Assembly (NCBI GenBank): GCA_947378095.1
Contig: CANCIL010000010.1
Location: 1-35,642, forward strand
Source of the DNA: Betaproteobacteria bacterium
GTDB taxonomy: Bacteria > Pseudomonadota > Gammaproteobacteria > Burkholderiales > Burkholderiaceae
DNA: 35,642 bases
Reading direction: 5' to 3'
Every line of letters begins with the position of its first letter. The first letter of the stretch is position 1. The translations under genes and the position numbers were made by a program. The notes beneath the pieces were generated by a model. That model was not told the origin of the DNA. It saw nothing but the letters and a program-made list of their open reading frames with translations, and ran no database searches. Shown in pieces: positions 9,684 to 19,685 of the stretch.

Positions 9684-10259
9684 ATGGATTATTCCGCATT
9701 ATTGCTTTCTACGGGCGTTGTTGCTTTGGCGGAAATGGGAGATAAGACCCAGCTGCTCTCTCTTATGTTGGCAGCGCGCTATCCCAAACAAGCTTTGGCC
9801 ATTATTGCAGGCATTTTTATTGCCACGATTGCCAATCATGCTTGCGCCGCTTTGCTTGGACATTGGTTAACTACCTTGCTTTCTCCAGATGTCATGCGTT
9901 GGATCTTGGGCTTAAGCTTTTTAGGAATTGGCCTATGGCTACTCGTTCCGGACCACATAGATGATGCTGCTGGCTCTAAAGTGGCAGATAAAGCATTACA
10001 AGTCTTCTTGTTAACTGTGGGCTTATTCTTTTTGGCCGAGATGGGGGATAAGACTCAAATCGCCACCATTGCTCTGGGGGCTCGATATACAGATGTGTTT
10101 TCGGTAACGGTAGGCACCACATTAGGGATGATGTTGGCAAATGCCCCTGCGGTTTGGGTAGGCCAGAAATTTACAAAGCGGATGCCAATTAAGTGGGTGC
10201 ATGCTGTTGCTGCAGTTACCTTCATTGCCATTGGTATTGCAACTTTGGTCTGGGCCTAA
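9684..10259 (+). CDS. TMEM165/GDT1 (UPF0016) family putative Mn2+ exporter
   Basis: Two EMGDKTQ motifs (AEMGDKTQLLSLMLAARYP and AEMGDKTQIATIALGARY) in a small membrane protein are the family signature. Confidence 0.9.
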   Translation: MDYSALLLSTGVVALAEMGDKTQLLSLMLAARYPKQALAIIAGIFIATIANHACAALLGHWLTTLLSPDVMRWILGLSFLGIGLWLLVPDHIDDAAGSKVADKALQVFLLTVGLFFLAEMGDKTQIATIALGARYTDVFSVTVGTTLGMMLANAPAVWVGQKFTKRMPIKWVHAVAAVTFIAIGIATLVWA

Positions 10260-10299
10260 TGAGCCTTGCGAATACAACAGTAAGACTTAAAATAAAACC

Positions 10300-12912
10300 A
10301 TGAAAACTGATCTACCCCTGAGCTTTCGTCGGCTTGAGTACCTACCTCCTGTTTATACCTTTGAGCAAGTCGAGCTTGACATTGCACTGGATCCTGCGCG
10401 CACGATTGTGAAAAGTCGGCTTGAACTAGTGCCAGGAAAAGGTTTTGAACCTGGCGCACCCTTAGTGCTATTAGGTCAAGAACTAGAGTTTGTCAGTCTT
10501 CGTATTAATGGCGAGGCTCATCGCCATTTTGAGCTCACTCCGGAAACCTTAACAATTCATAGTCTGCCTAATCAAGGTAAAGATAAATGTATTGTAGAAA
10601 TTATTTCGATCTGCGTTCCAGAAAAAAATACCTCGCTGATGGGTTTGTATGTTTCAAATGGAAACTTTTTTACCCAGTGTGAAGCGGAAGGCTTTAGAAA
10701 GATTACCTATTTTCTAGACCGCCCCGATGTGATGGCCCGCTATCGCGTGACCCTTAGAGCGCGTGAAGTCGAGTGCCCGGTTTTATTGTCGAATGGCAAT
10801 TTACTCAATACTGAAAAGTTACCTAATGGTTGGCATAGTGCGACTTGGGAGGATCCATTCCCGAAACCATCCTATTTGTTTGCCTTGGTTGCAGGAAAAT
10901 TGGAATGCATTGAAGAAACGATCACTACTACTAGCGGCGCTAAAAAATTATTACAGATTTGGGTTGAGCCACATGATCTTCAGAAGACCCGACATGCGAT
11001 GGATTCTTTAATTGCGTCCATTCATTGGGATGAGAAACGATTTGGCTTGGAGTTAGATCTTGAGCGCTTCATGATTGTTGCGGTTAGTGACTTCAATATG
11101 GGCGCGATGGAAAACAAGGGTTTGAATATTTTCAATACTAAGTTCGTCTTAGCTCAGCCAGAAACTGCAACCGATGCAGACTTTGCCAATATTGAGAGTG
11201 TTGTAGCGCATGAGTATTTTCATAATTGGACTGGCAATCGTGTGACGTGTCAGGATTGGTTTCAGTTGTCCTTAAAAGAAGGTCTGACAGTCTTTAGGGA
11301 TCAGGAGTTTTCAGCTGACCAAATGGGTAGTGAGTCTGGAAGGGCAGTCAAGCGCATTGAAGACGTTAGATTATTGCGTCAACTGCAATTTCCTGAGGAT
11401 GCAGGTCCAATGGCCCATCCGATCCGCCCAAATGAGTATCAGGAAATTAATAATTTCTATACCGTGACGGTTTACGAAAAAGGTTCGGAAGTGGTGCGGA
11501 TGTATCAAACTCTATTAGGTAGAGATGGTTTTCGCAAAGGAATGGATCTTTACTTTAAACGCCATGATGGACAAGCAGTCACCTGCGATGATTTTTTAGC
11601 TGCTATGGCTGATGCCAATGGTCGTGATCTGACTCAGTTTCAAAATTGGTATAGCCAAGCAGGTACACCCAGAGTCAAGGTTGAAGAGCGATATGACGCA
11701 GATCAACAGCAATTTCATCTGACTTTGACGCAGAGCTGTGCACCAAGCCCAGGCCAAGCAGATAAAAAACCTTTCCATATTCCTTTGAGAATGCGTTTGA
11801 TTACGTCTGAAAACAAGTGCGAGGAGATACTACTTGAGCTAACACAGCCAAAACAATCATGGACCTTTGAGCATGTTACGGAGCGTCCTGTACTCTCGAT
11901 TAATCGCGATTTCTCTGCCCCTGTTCATTTAGATTTTGAGCAGAGCGAGACGGATCTATTAGCCCTATTTACTGGCGATGATGATCCTTTTAATCGCTGG
12001 GAGGCCGGCCAAAAATTGGCGATGCAAATGATTTTGAATCATCGCTTGCCAGACGCTAAGTTAATAGAGGCCTATCGAAGCCTGTTGCTGGATTCCAATT
12101 TGGATCCAGCATTCAAGGAGCTTGCATTAACGCTGCCTGCCGAATCTTATCTTTACGAGCAATGCGCTAGCGTGGATCCGCAGCAGATTTTTACTGCGCG
12201 GCGCGCTTTCAGAAGAGAAATTGCCAAGCAATTACAGCTCGAGTGGGCGGCCTTGTATCAGCAGATGCAGACACCGGGACCATTTAAGCCAGATGCGATC
12301 AGCGCAGGAAAGCGCGCGCTTAAAAATTTGGCTTTGAGCATGTTATTGGAAGCAGATACGGCTACCTGGACTCCGATGGCAGTCAATCAGTATCGAACAG
12401 CTAACAATATGACGGATCGCTATGCTGCATTGGCTGCATTAGTGATGCATGGAGCAAAAGCAGTCAATGAATGCTTAACTGACTTTTTCAGTCGTTTTGC
12501 TAATGATGCTTTGGTGATTGATAAGTGGTTTGCTTTGCAATCAGCTCGCCCTCCAGTTGATGGTCTAGAAACTACCTTGAGCGATGTAAAGCGTTTGCGA
12601 GAGCATCCTGCTTTCAAACTCAATAACCCCAATCGAGTTCGTAGCGTCATTCATACTTTTTGCTCTAATAATCCAGCTAGCTTTCATCAGAAAGACGGTA
12701 GTGGATATGCATTCTGGGCAGATAGTGTGCTGGCATTAGATCCGGTAAATCCTCAAGTTGCAGCACGTTTGGCTAGGGCATTAGATCGTTGGCGTTTATT
12801 TTCCCAGCCTTACCAAAACCTCATGAAAGCGGCTTTGGAGAGGGTAGCAGCATCTCAGACTCTATCTCCGGATGTCCGTGAGGTGGTTGGTAAAGCGCTT
12901 GAAAGTCAGTGA
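10300..12912 (+). CDS. pepN: aminopeptidase N (M1 family)
   Basis: 870 aa; GAMENKGLNIFN, VVAHEYFHNWTGNRVTCQDWFQLSLKEGLTVFRDQEF (HExxH-type zinc site). Confidence 0.95.
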   Translation: MKTDLPLSFRRLEYLPPVYTFEQVELDIALDPARTIVKSRLELVPGKGFEPGAPLVLLGQELEFVSLRINGEAHRHFELTPETLTIHSLPNQGKDKCIVEIISICVPEKNTSLMGLYVSNGNFFTQCEAEGFRKITYFLDRPDVMARYRVTLRAREVECPVLLSNGNLLNTEKLPNGWHSATWEDPFPKPSYLFALVAGKLECIEETITTTSGAKKLLQIWVEPHDLQKTRHAMDSLIASIHWDEKRFGLELDLERFMIVAVSDFNMGAMENKGLNIFNTKFVLAQPETATDADFANIESVVAHEYFHNWTGNRVTCQDWFQLSLKEGLTVFRDQEFSADQMGSESGRAVKRIEDVRLLRQLQFPEDAGPMAHPIRPNEYQEINNFYTVTVYEKGSEVVRMYQTLLGRDGFRKGMDLYFKRHDGQAVTCDDFLAAMADANGRDLTQFQNWYSQAGTPRVKVEERYDADQQQFHLTLTQSCAPSPGQADKKPFHIPLRMRLITSENKCEEILLELTQPKQSWTFEHVTERPVLSINRDFSAPVHLDFEQSETDLLALFTGDDDPFNRWEAGQKLAMQMILNHRLPDAKLIEAYRSLLLDSNLDPAFKELALTLPAESYLYEQCASVDPQQIFTARRAFRREIAKQLQLEWAALYQQMQTPGPFKPDAISAGKRALKNLALSMLLEADTATWTPMAVNQYRTANNMTDRYAALAALVMHGAKAVNECLTDFFSRFANDALVIDKWFALQSARPPVDGLETTLSDVKRLREHPAFKLNNPNRVRSVIHTFCSNNPASFHQKDGSGYAFWADSVLALDPVNPQVAARLARALDRWRLFSQPYQNLMKAALERVAASQTLSPDVREVVGKALESQ

Positions 12913-13289
12913 AGCTGAGGATTAAAAGATATTCCCAGTGGAAGTGCGAGGCTGTCTAATTGTTTGTCTATAGTCCACAGCAATGTGTTTTCTGAGATCA
13001 AGCTGGATGCTAGCAAAGAAATATCAACAGCCTCACAGCCTGAATCAAACAACTTATTTTTTTCGATAAATTCTAAGATTTCAGTTTGTGTAGCTACTTT
13101 AGCTTGCTGCAGACCTTTCAAATAGAAGAGTGTCTTCGCTCTAGGCGAGGGCGGACTTCCACATGCTATTTCAAGTATGACTAAAGGATGGCAAAGAATT
13201 TGATCGTTGAGCAGTAGTGCTTCAAGAACTGGATTGGCTTTTCTAAAATGCGCCACCCATACTGAGGTATCCGCTAGTACCATCGTCAT
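12906..13289 (-). CDS. vapC: VapC-family PIN-domain toxin
   Basis: VLADTSVWVAHFR, conserved acidic positions and WTIDKQLDSLA; paired with an upstream VapB-like ORF. Confidence 0.85.
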   Translation of the reverse strand: MTMVLADTSVWVAHFRKANPVLEALLLNDQILCHPLVILEIACGSPPSPRAKTLFYLKGLQQAKVATQTEILEFIEKNKLFDSGCEAVDISLLASSLISENTLLWTIDKQLDSLALPLGISFNPQLH

Positions 13290-13291
13290 TA

Positions 13292-13495
13292 TTAAAGTCC
13301 GTTTTGTGATTTGCGTCTCGGAATACTTTTCATTTGGGGCGCCTTCCCGCCAAGAGCTACCAAACGTTTGCCTATCTGAATTCTGACAAAGACGTTCATT
13401 GCTTCGCGAAATAAATCGGCTTTATCCATTCCTGGGTCTGCAAGCTCTAAGCCACGTTGATATAGCTCATCATCAATGGTCACGGTCGTTCTCAT
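13292..13495 (-). CDS. vapB: VapB-family ribbon-helix-helix antitoxin
   Basis: 67 aa MRTTVTIDDELYQRGLELADPGMDKADLFREAMNVFVR, immediately upstream of vapC. Confidence 0.82.
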   Translation of the reverse strand: MRTTVTIDDELYQRGLELADPGMDKADLFREAMNVFVRIQIGKRLVALGGKAPQMKSIPRRKSQNGL

Positions 13496-13512
13496 CTTTC
13501 ACCTTTCTCATT

Positions 13513-13540
13513 AAAATTGATGCATTAATGCACCAATTTT
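13513..13540. promoter_or_regulatory. palindromic operator-like element upstream of vapB
   Basis: AAAATTGATGCAT-TA-ATGCACCAATTTT; 13-bp arms with one mismatch, beginning 18 bp upstream of the vapB ATG. Confidence 0.7.
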
Positions 13541-13649
13541 AGCATCAAATTACCTAAAAGCGCTCTAAATGAAGATTCGTTGAGCTTGGACTAGAACAGG
13601 GCAAAATAGAGCCTATCAACTAATTTGGAATCCAAACGGAGAAATTCCC

Positions 13650-14648
13650 TTGTCCACCAGCAATAACACCAATTTCAAGCAATATTTAGCAACAGCAAAG
13701 CCTCTTGGCGCCCCAATTTCTGCCGGTCTTCAAGAGTTATTGATTGCTGTGGTCAACACTTGCTCCACTTTGAGTCATGAGGTTGCTCAAGGAGCTTTGA
13801 TCGGTTTGCTAGGATCTGCTGGCACTGGGAACGTGCAAGGAGAGGTTCAGCAAAAGCTCGACATCATCGCCAATGATTTATTGATTGAGGGCGTACAAAC
13901 TTGTAAATCTCTTGCTGGATTAGCCTCTGAAGAAATGGAACTGCCAGTACCAGTTCAAGGAACTGGTGATTACCTACTCTTATTTGATCCGCTCGATGGC
14001 TCTTCTAACATTGATGTGAACGTATCGATCGGTACAATTTTCTCAGTGCTAAAGAAGCAAGATCCAAGTGCACCTTTAGAGACAAATGATTTCTTATTGT
14101 CAGGACGTCATCAAGTTGCTGCTGGTTACGTGGTCTACGGCCCACAAACCACGATGGCCTTAACTTTGGGCGATGGCGTAGTGATGTTTACCTTAAATAA
14201 AGTCACCGGAGAATTTTTGCTGATCAAGGATGTGGTCACCATTGCGCATTCCACTAAAGAATTTTCTATCAATATGTCTAATATGCGTCATTGGGCAGAT
14301 CCTGTACGCCGTTATGTAGAGGAATGCTTGGCTGGCACTAGTGGTGCTCGGGATAAAGATTTCAATATGCGTTGGATTGCCTCGATGGTGGCTGATGTAC
14401 ATCGCGTTCTTTCTCGTGGCGGCGTCTTCATGTATCCATGGGATCAACGTGAGCCACACAAGCCTGGAAAGTTGCGCTTAATGTATGAGGCCAATCCGAT
14501 GAGTTTCTTGGTAGAGCAGGCAGGTGGTGCATCGACGAATGGCACCCAGCAAATCATGGATTTGCAGCCTACCGACCTTCATGAGCGTGTATCAGTCATG
14601 TTAGGCTCTAAAGAAGAAATTGATCGCTTGCAGCATTACCACTCGTAA
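13650..14648 (+). CDS. fbp: fructose-1,6-bisphosphatase class 1
   Basis: 332 aa; [41 protein letters not shown] and [24 protein letters not shown] start. Confidence 0.95.
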   Translation: MSTSNNTNFKQYLATAKPLGAPISAGLQELLIAVVNTCSTLSHEVAQGALIGLLGSAGTGNVQGEVQQKLDIIANDLLIEGVQTCKSLAGLASEEMELPVPVQGTGDYLLLFDPLDGSSNIDVNVSIGTIFSVLKKQDPSAPLETNDFLLSGRHQVAAGYVVYGPQTTMALTLGDGVVMFTLNKVTGEFLLIKDVVTIAHSTKEFSINMSNMRHWADPVRRYVEECLAGTSGARDKDFNMRWIASMVADVHRVLSRGGVFMYPWDQREPHKPGKLRLMYEANPMSFLVEQAGGASTNGTQQIMDLQPTDLHERVSVMLGSKEEIDRLQHYHS

Positions 14649-14670
14649 TGCTTAGTTGCGATAGCTCAAT

Positions 14671-14700
14671 AAAAAACCCAATCGCTTGATTGGGTTTTTT
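14671..14700. terminator. bidirectional rho-independent terminator between fbp and cphA
   Basis: AAAAAACCCAATC-GCTT-GATTGGGTTTTTT. Confidence 0.9.
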
Positions 14701-14719
14701 ATTTGAGAGAGTAGTGTTA

Positions 14720-17290
14720 CTAAGGTCGAACTTGTTGTTTGAGGTAAGCAAGCGATTCTTCGACCTGATCAATCAGAATGAGGCAGATATCTCCAGCAGA
14801 TAATTCATTTAATGCGGTATCAATAGCCACAAATTCCCCATGAATTTCTTTAATATTCTTAGCCTTCGTAGCACCTACAAGACCTTCTTGCAAAAGCTTC
14901 AACACTTCGCCATCTTCGCGACCACGTTGGCAGGCATCTTGATACAGGATGATATTGTCAAATGAGTTACCCAAAATGCGGGTGAGATCACGAATATCTT
15001 GATCACGTCGGTCACCTGCACCACTAACTACTACATGACTCTTCTTGGGTTTCATACCTTCAATAGCGCTTGTTAAAGCGCGCATGGCATCTGGGTTATG
15101 CCCATAATCTGCAATCACCGTAGCACCTTTGTGCTGGAACTGATTAAAGCGCCCCGGTACAGAGTTGGCAGTACTTTCAAAGCTATGCAGGCCTCTAGCA
15201 ATCTTTTCAGCATCTAGACCTAAGGCCCATGCTGCTCCAATTGCTGCCATGGCATTTTCAATTTGAAAACCTAATACCCCATTTTGAGTTAAAGGAATTT
15301 CACTCACTGGGAAGCGGTACATCACCCGAGAGCCTTTCGACGCAACGATATATGTTCCATCGCAGTAGATTACTTTTTTATTCTTAGCGCGATGAGCTGC
15401 AATAACAGGGTGATGCTGATTCTGAGCAAAGAAGATCACGCGGCCAGAGCATTTATCTCCCATTTTTGCCACCATCGGATCTGCGGCATTGAGAACAGCA
15501 GCACCAGTGGGCGCTACATTTTGAACGATCACACGTTTGAGAATCGCCAAGTCTTCAACGCTAGTAATGTAGTTCAGGCCTAAGTGATCGCCTTCGCCAA
15601 TATTGGTGACAACAGCTACTTCACAGCGATCAAAACCTAGACCTTCGCGTAACATGCCGCCACGAGCAGTTTCTAGAACGGCTGCATCGACATCGGGGTG
15701 CATCAATACATTGCGGGCACTCTTGGGGCCACTGCAATCCCCAGTGTCAATCAGGCGATGATTAATGTAGACGCCATCAGTGCCAGTCATACCTACGCGT
15801 AGTCCAGTCTCGCTCAGTAAATGCGAGATCAAGCGGACAGTAGTGGTTTTACCGTTGGTGCCTGTCACTGCTACCACAGGGATACGTCCATCCTCTCCGG
15901 GAGGGAACATCATATTGATAATGTCTTCCCCAACTGGGCGACTTTTGCCGTATGAAGGCTTTAAATGCATCCGTAGACCAGGAGCAGCATTGACTTCCAC
16001 AATGCCTCCACCTTGCTGCTCTAGTGGTTTATAAATTGCTTCACACAGAATATCGACGCCTGCTATATCCAAGCCAATCATTTGTGCGGCAGCAACGGCG
16101 CTTGCAGCCACATCAGGATGAACATCATCCGTCACGTCGGTGGCGGTGCCCCCAGTGCTCAGATTGGCGTTATTGCGTAAAAGTACGCGTTCACCTGTTT
16201 TGGGAACGTAACGTGGGCTCAGCCCTGAGCTTGCTAAGTGAGCTAAAGCAACATCATCAAATTGAATTTTGGTAAGCGCTGTAGCGTGGCCATCTCCGCG
16301 CAATGGATTTTTGTTTTCTATTTCAACGAGCTCGGCAACGGTATGAGTACCATCACCAACAACTTGCGCTGGTTCACGACGTGCAGCAGCAGATAGGCGA
16401 TTGCCAACAACCAATAAGCGATAGTCAGCACCAGGGAGGTAACGCTCCACAATTGTTTCTCGGCCAAAGGCCTGCGTTACAACAAAACCAGCACGTACTT
16501 TTTCTTCGGACTGGATATTTGCTACCACCCCTTTGCCTTGATTGCCATCTTTAGGCTTAAGCACAATCGGGCCACCAATTCTTTGTGCAGCACGCCATGC
16601 ATCATCCGCATTGGTGACTACTTCACCGATCGGAACAGATACACCAGCGGCAGCAAGTAAATTTTTGGTGAGTTCTTTATCCTGAGCAATGGCCTCAGCA
16701 ATCGCACTGGTATCACTCGTCTCAGCAGCCTGGATACGCTTTTGTTTGCTACCCCAGCCAAATTGCACCATGCTGCCTTCGGTCATGCGACGGTAGGGAA
16801 TATTGCGTTGAACTGCCGCATCCACAATCGATCCCGTGCTAGGGCCAAGTCGGACATCTTCATACAAGGCCTCTAATTCAGAGAGGGCGGCAGCTAAATC
16901 AAATGGAGCATCATTTAGTGTTGCTTGAATCAATGCAAAAGCAAAGTCAAATGCCATGCGGCCAACAACTTCTTCGATGTACTCCACCACCACTTGATGA
17001 ACGCCAACATCTACAGTTTGCAAAGTACGACTAAATGTCACAGGACAACCAGCTTGTGCCTGTAATCCAAGTGCGGCATGTTCCAGAGCATGTGCAAGTG
17101 ATAACACTTCGTTGTGACCGCCACGACGCATACTGCCTAATTGAGGAAAGCGTTCGCGAATCTTATTTTCAAATTCAGGAATAGAGTCGATTGAGCGCTC
17201 TGATTCATCGCAGAACACAATCGCCTCTAAAGCGGTATGGCGGCTCCAAAGATTAGGGCCGCGCAGCATACGAATACGGGTGATTTCCAA
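14720..17290 (-). CDS. cphA: cyanophycin synthetase, full length (ATP-grasp + Mur ligase)
   Basis: 856 aa; MLRGPNLWSRHTALEAIV N-terminus, ATP-grasp IVLKPKDGNQGKGVVANI, Mur P-loop VVAVTGTNGKTTT, GEGDHLGL and C-terminal VIADYGHNPDAMRAL. TTG start directly abuts the upstream gene's stop. Confidence 0.93.
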   Translation of the reverse strand: MEITRIRMLRGPNLWSRHTALEAIVFCDESERSIDSIPEFENKIRERFPQLGSMRRGGHNEVLSLAHALEHAALGLQAQAGCPVTFSRTLQTVDVGVHQVVVEYIEEVVGRMAFDFAFALIQATLNDAPFDLAAALSELEALYEDVRLGPSTGSIVDAAVQRNIPYRRMTEGSMVQFGWGSKQKRIQAAETSDTSAIAEAIAQDKELTKNLLAAAGVSVPIGEVVTNADDAWRAAQRIGGPIVLKPKDGNQGKGVVANIQSEEKVRAGFVVTQAFGRETIVERYLPGADYRLLVVGNRLSAAARREPAQVVGDGTHTVAELVEIENKNPLRGDGHATALTKIQFDDVALAHLASSGLSPRYVPKTGERVLLRNNANLSTGGTATDVTDDVHPDVAASAVAAAQMIGLDIAGVDILCEAIYKPLEQQGGGIVEVNAAPGLRMHLKPSYGKSRPVGEDIINMMFPPGEDGRIPVVAVTGTNGKTTTVRLISHLLSETGLRVGMTGTDGVYINHRLIDTGDCSGPKSARNVLMHPDVDAAVLETARGGMLREGLGFDRCEVAVVTNIGEGDHLGLNYITSVEDLAILKRVIVQNVAPTGAAVLNAADPMVAKMGDKCSGRVIFFAQNQHHPVIAAHRAKNKKVIYCDGTYIVASKGSRVMYRFPVSEIPLTQNGVLGFQIENAMAAIGAAWALGLDAEKIARGLHSFESTANSVPGRFNQFQHKGATVIADYGHNPDAMRALTSAIEGMKPKKSHVVVSGAGDRRDQDIRDLTRILGNSFDNIILYQDACQRGREDGEVLKLLQEGLVGATKAKNIKEIHGEFVAIDTALNELSAGDICLILIDQVEESLAYLKQQVRP

Positions 17291-19507
17291 TTAAGCCCCT
17301 GTTGCGTTGATAGTGTCGGCGACAAATGTTTCAGCACCGGCTTCAATGACGTTAAATGGTATCTCAAGAGCCCAAGCTGCAGCAATGGCAGCCCCTAGAT
17401 TCATTGCTTTCCAAGGGGAGGCGGCTGTAGATTCAGAGTGACGTGGGACTGGAATATTCTTCTGTTCAAGCTTGCCAGATTTGAGTGCGATTTGTTGTTT
17501 ACCAACTATGACTGCGCGGCCACCGTTTTGCAGGTGGGTTTTCACTAGATCAGAGTCAGGATTTTCACTAAAGAAGATCACTTCACCGTCACACAGCTCA
17601 GCCATTTGCACGACCATTGGATCATCTGCATTCAATACGCCAACGCCAGTAGGTAGAACTACGTCAATTTGCGTACGAACAATACTAAAGACTTGATCTT
17701 CATCGTAGATAGCATATTGAGGGAAGTTGGCTTTAGGATCAACATTCAAAACGACGCCAACTTGGCAACGATCGTAAGCTAATCCTTCAATCAACATTGA
17801 AAGATGGTTGTTTTCAACCACTGCTGCTTCGACTGCGCGATTGAGTAATGTGCGGCGAGCATTTTCCCAATTAGATACATTGGTATTGGGAATGGCTCTG
17901 TTGCCAAAAAATAAACCTTTGCTGCAAGAGAGGCCAACATATAAATTGGTCAAGCGCAGGAAGTGCGCAACCATTTCAGCAACCGGTGTTTTACCTTTTT
18001 CACCGCAAATACCAACAACCGGAATGCGGAAGTCTGCTCCCGGCGGGAAAAGATGGTCTGCAATTTCTTTGCCAACAGGTTGGGCTTTGCCGCTGGCTGG
18101 TTTTAAATGAAATATTAAGCTAGGCCCTGCATTGACTTCCACGATGGCCGCATTCTGTTCGGCCATCGGCTTGCTGATATCTTGCGCAACCAAATCAATG
18201 CCAGCTATATCCAGACCAACAACGCGAGCTGCAAGCGCTACTTGACTGGCCACATCAGGGTGCACTTGATCAGTGACATCAAATGCGACATTGCCATTGC
18301 TTTGTATCAACACTTTTTGATCAATAATTGGAATGCTATCTCCCGTGAGCTTTTGGCGTGCAAGCTCTAGCTCAACTGCAGAATCAATTCGCGCAGGATT
18401 GAGAGGGTGCTCTTCGGATGTACCGCGACGTGGGTCAGAGTTAATTTGAATATCAATTAATTCGCGAACGGTATGTTTGCCATCACCAGTAATCCAAACG
18501 CTTTCACCTTTAGCCGCAGCAACTACTTTGTTGCCAACAACTAATATTCGGTGCTCATCACCAACAATATGGCGCTCAACTAAAACCTCACTACCTTCTT
18601 CGATCGCAACTGCGTATGCCGCTTCAATTTCTTGTTGGGTGTAGAGATTGATAAAGACGCCGCGACCATGATTGCCGTCAATTGGTTTAACAACCACAGG
18701 CAAGCCGATATCTTGCGCGGCATCCCATGCATCATCAGGACTGGTAACGGTTCTGCCTTCTGGAATAGGAACACCAGCGCTGGCTAATAAGCTTTTGGTG
18801 AGATCTTTATCTCTAGAAATGGTTTCTGAAATAGCACTAGTGTTGTCGGTTTCAGCTGTCCAAATGCGGCGTTGCTTAGCGCCGTAACCTAATTGAACTA
18901 GATTTCCTTCAGAGAGACGAATCGACGGAATGCCACGCTCTTCAGCTGCATTCACGATACAAGCTGTACTTGGCCCAAGTAATAAATCATCACCAAGATC
19001 GCGCAATTTTTCTACTATGTCCTGAACCAGCTCTACAGGATCTTGTGTATCTTGAGCTAAAGCTAAGTAGAGATCACGAGCATATTTGAGTGCAGTTAGG
19101 GTTACTTCCTCGTTGTTTGCACTCACCATCACTTTGTATACGCCGCGACGATCGCCATCGCGGGCTTTACCAAAACCTCCGGGTATGCCCGCTAAATTTT
19201 GTAACTCCAAAGTGAGGTGCTCAAGAATATGAGCAGGCCATGTGCCCTCTTCGACGCGTTTGAGAAACCCACCAGCCTCTCCATAACTGCAACGATGTTC
19301 TTGAAGGCTGGGCAACGCTTTAACTAAGCGATCATAAAAACCGGGGATTAGGTTAGAGGGGTAGTCCTCAAGATCGCCAATATCGAGCCAGACTTCAATG
19401 ACTGGGTAGTAGGTCCACATATTGGGACCGCGCAGATGCTTGACACTCAGTATCTCGATGGATTTATCTAGTAATTGGGGCATGAATGGTGTTGCGAGGG
19501 TCAGCAC
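17291..19507 (-). CDS. cyanophycin synthetase paralogue with altered, C-terminally truncated Mur ligase half
   Basis: 738 aa; LRGPNMWTYYPVIEVWLDIG and ATP-grasp VVVKPIDGNHGRGVFINL intact. P-loop reads VVGICGEKGKTPV and there is no DYGHNPDAM-type C-terminal domain. Confidence 0.88.
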   Translation of the reverse strand: MLTLATPFMPQLLDKSIEILSVKHLRGPNMWTYYPVIEVWLDIGDLEDYPSNLIPGFYDRLVKALPSLQEHRCSYGEAGGFLKRVEEGTWPAHILEHLTLELQNLAGIPGGFGKARDGDRRGVYKVMVSANNEEVTLTALKYARDLYLALAQDTQDPVELVQDIVEKLRDLGDDLLLGPSTACIVNAAEERGIPSIRLSEGNLVQLGYGAKQRRIWTAETDNTSAISETISRDKDLTKSLLASAGVPIPEGRTVTSPDDAWDAAQDIGLPVVVKPIDGNHGRGVFINLYTQQEIEAAYAVAIEEGSEVLVERHIVGDEHRILVVGNKVVAAAKGESVWITGDGKHTVRELIDIQINSDPRRGTSEEHPLNPARIDSAVELELARQKLTGDSIPIIDQKVLIQSNGNVAFDVTDQVHPDVASQVALAARVVGLDIAGIDLVAQDISKPMAEQNAAIVEVNAGPSLIFHLKPASGKAQPVGKEIADHLFPPGADFRIPVVGICGEKGKTPVAEMVAHFLRLTNLYVGLSCSKGLFFGNRAIPNTNVSNWENARRTLLNRAVEAAVVENNHLSMLIEGLAYDRCQVGVVLNVDPKANFPQYAIYDEDQVFSIVRTQIDVVLPTGVGVLNADDPMVVQMAELCDGEVIFFSENPDSDLVKTHLQNGGRAVIVGKQQIALKSGKLEQKNIPVPRHSESTAASPWKAMNLGAAIAAAWALEIPFNVIEAGAETFVADTINATGA

Positions 19508-19685
19508 CTTACTCGGCGGGGACGCTTCAGACAGTCTCTCTGTTTCTAGTTGTTATTGAAAATCCACAAAATCAGCAAAAATACATAAAAAGGCTTACTT
19601 TGATAATTTAACGGTTTTCAGCCCCCTAAAGTTGACAGCGGGAATAAATCTAAAAAACCCAGCTCCCACTATACTTTTAGAGTCG

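Noticed and set aside
9523-9870. 115-aa plus-strand ORF
   Set aside because: Overlaps the ald end, the terminator and the GDT1 gene in another frame; Cys/Trp-rich non-protein-like sequence.
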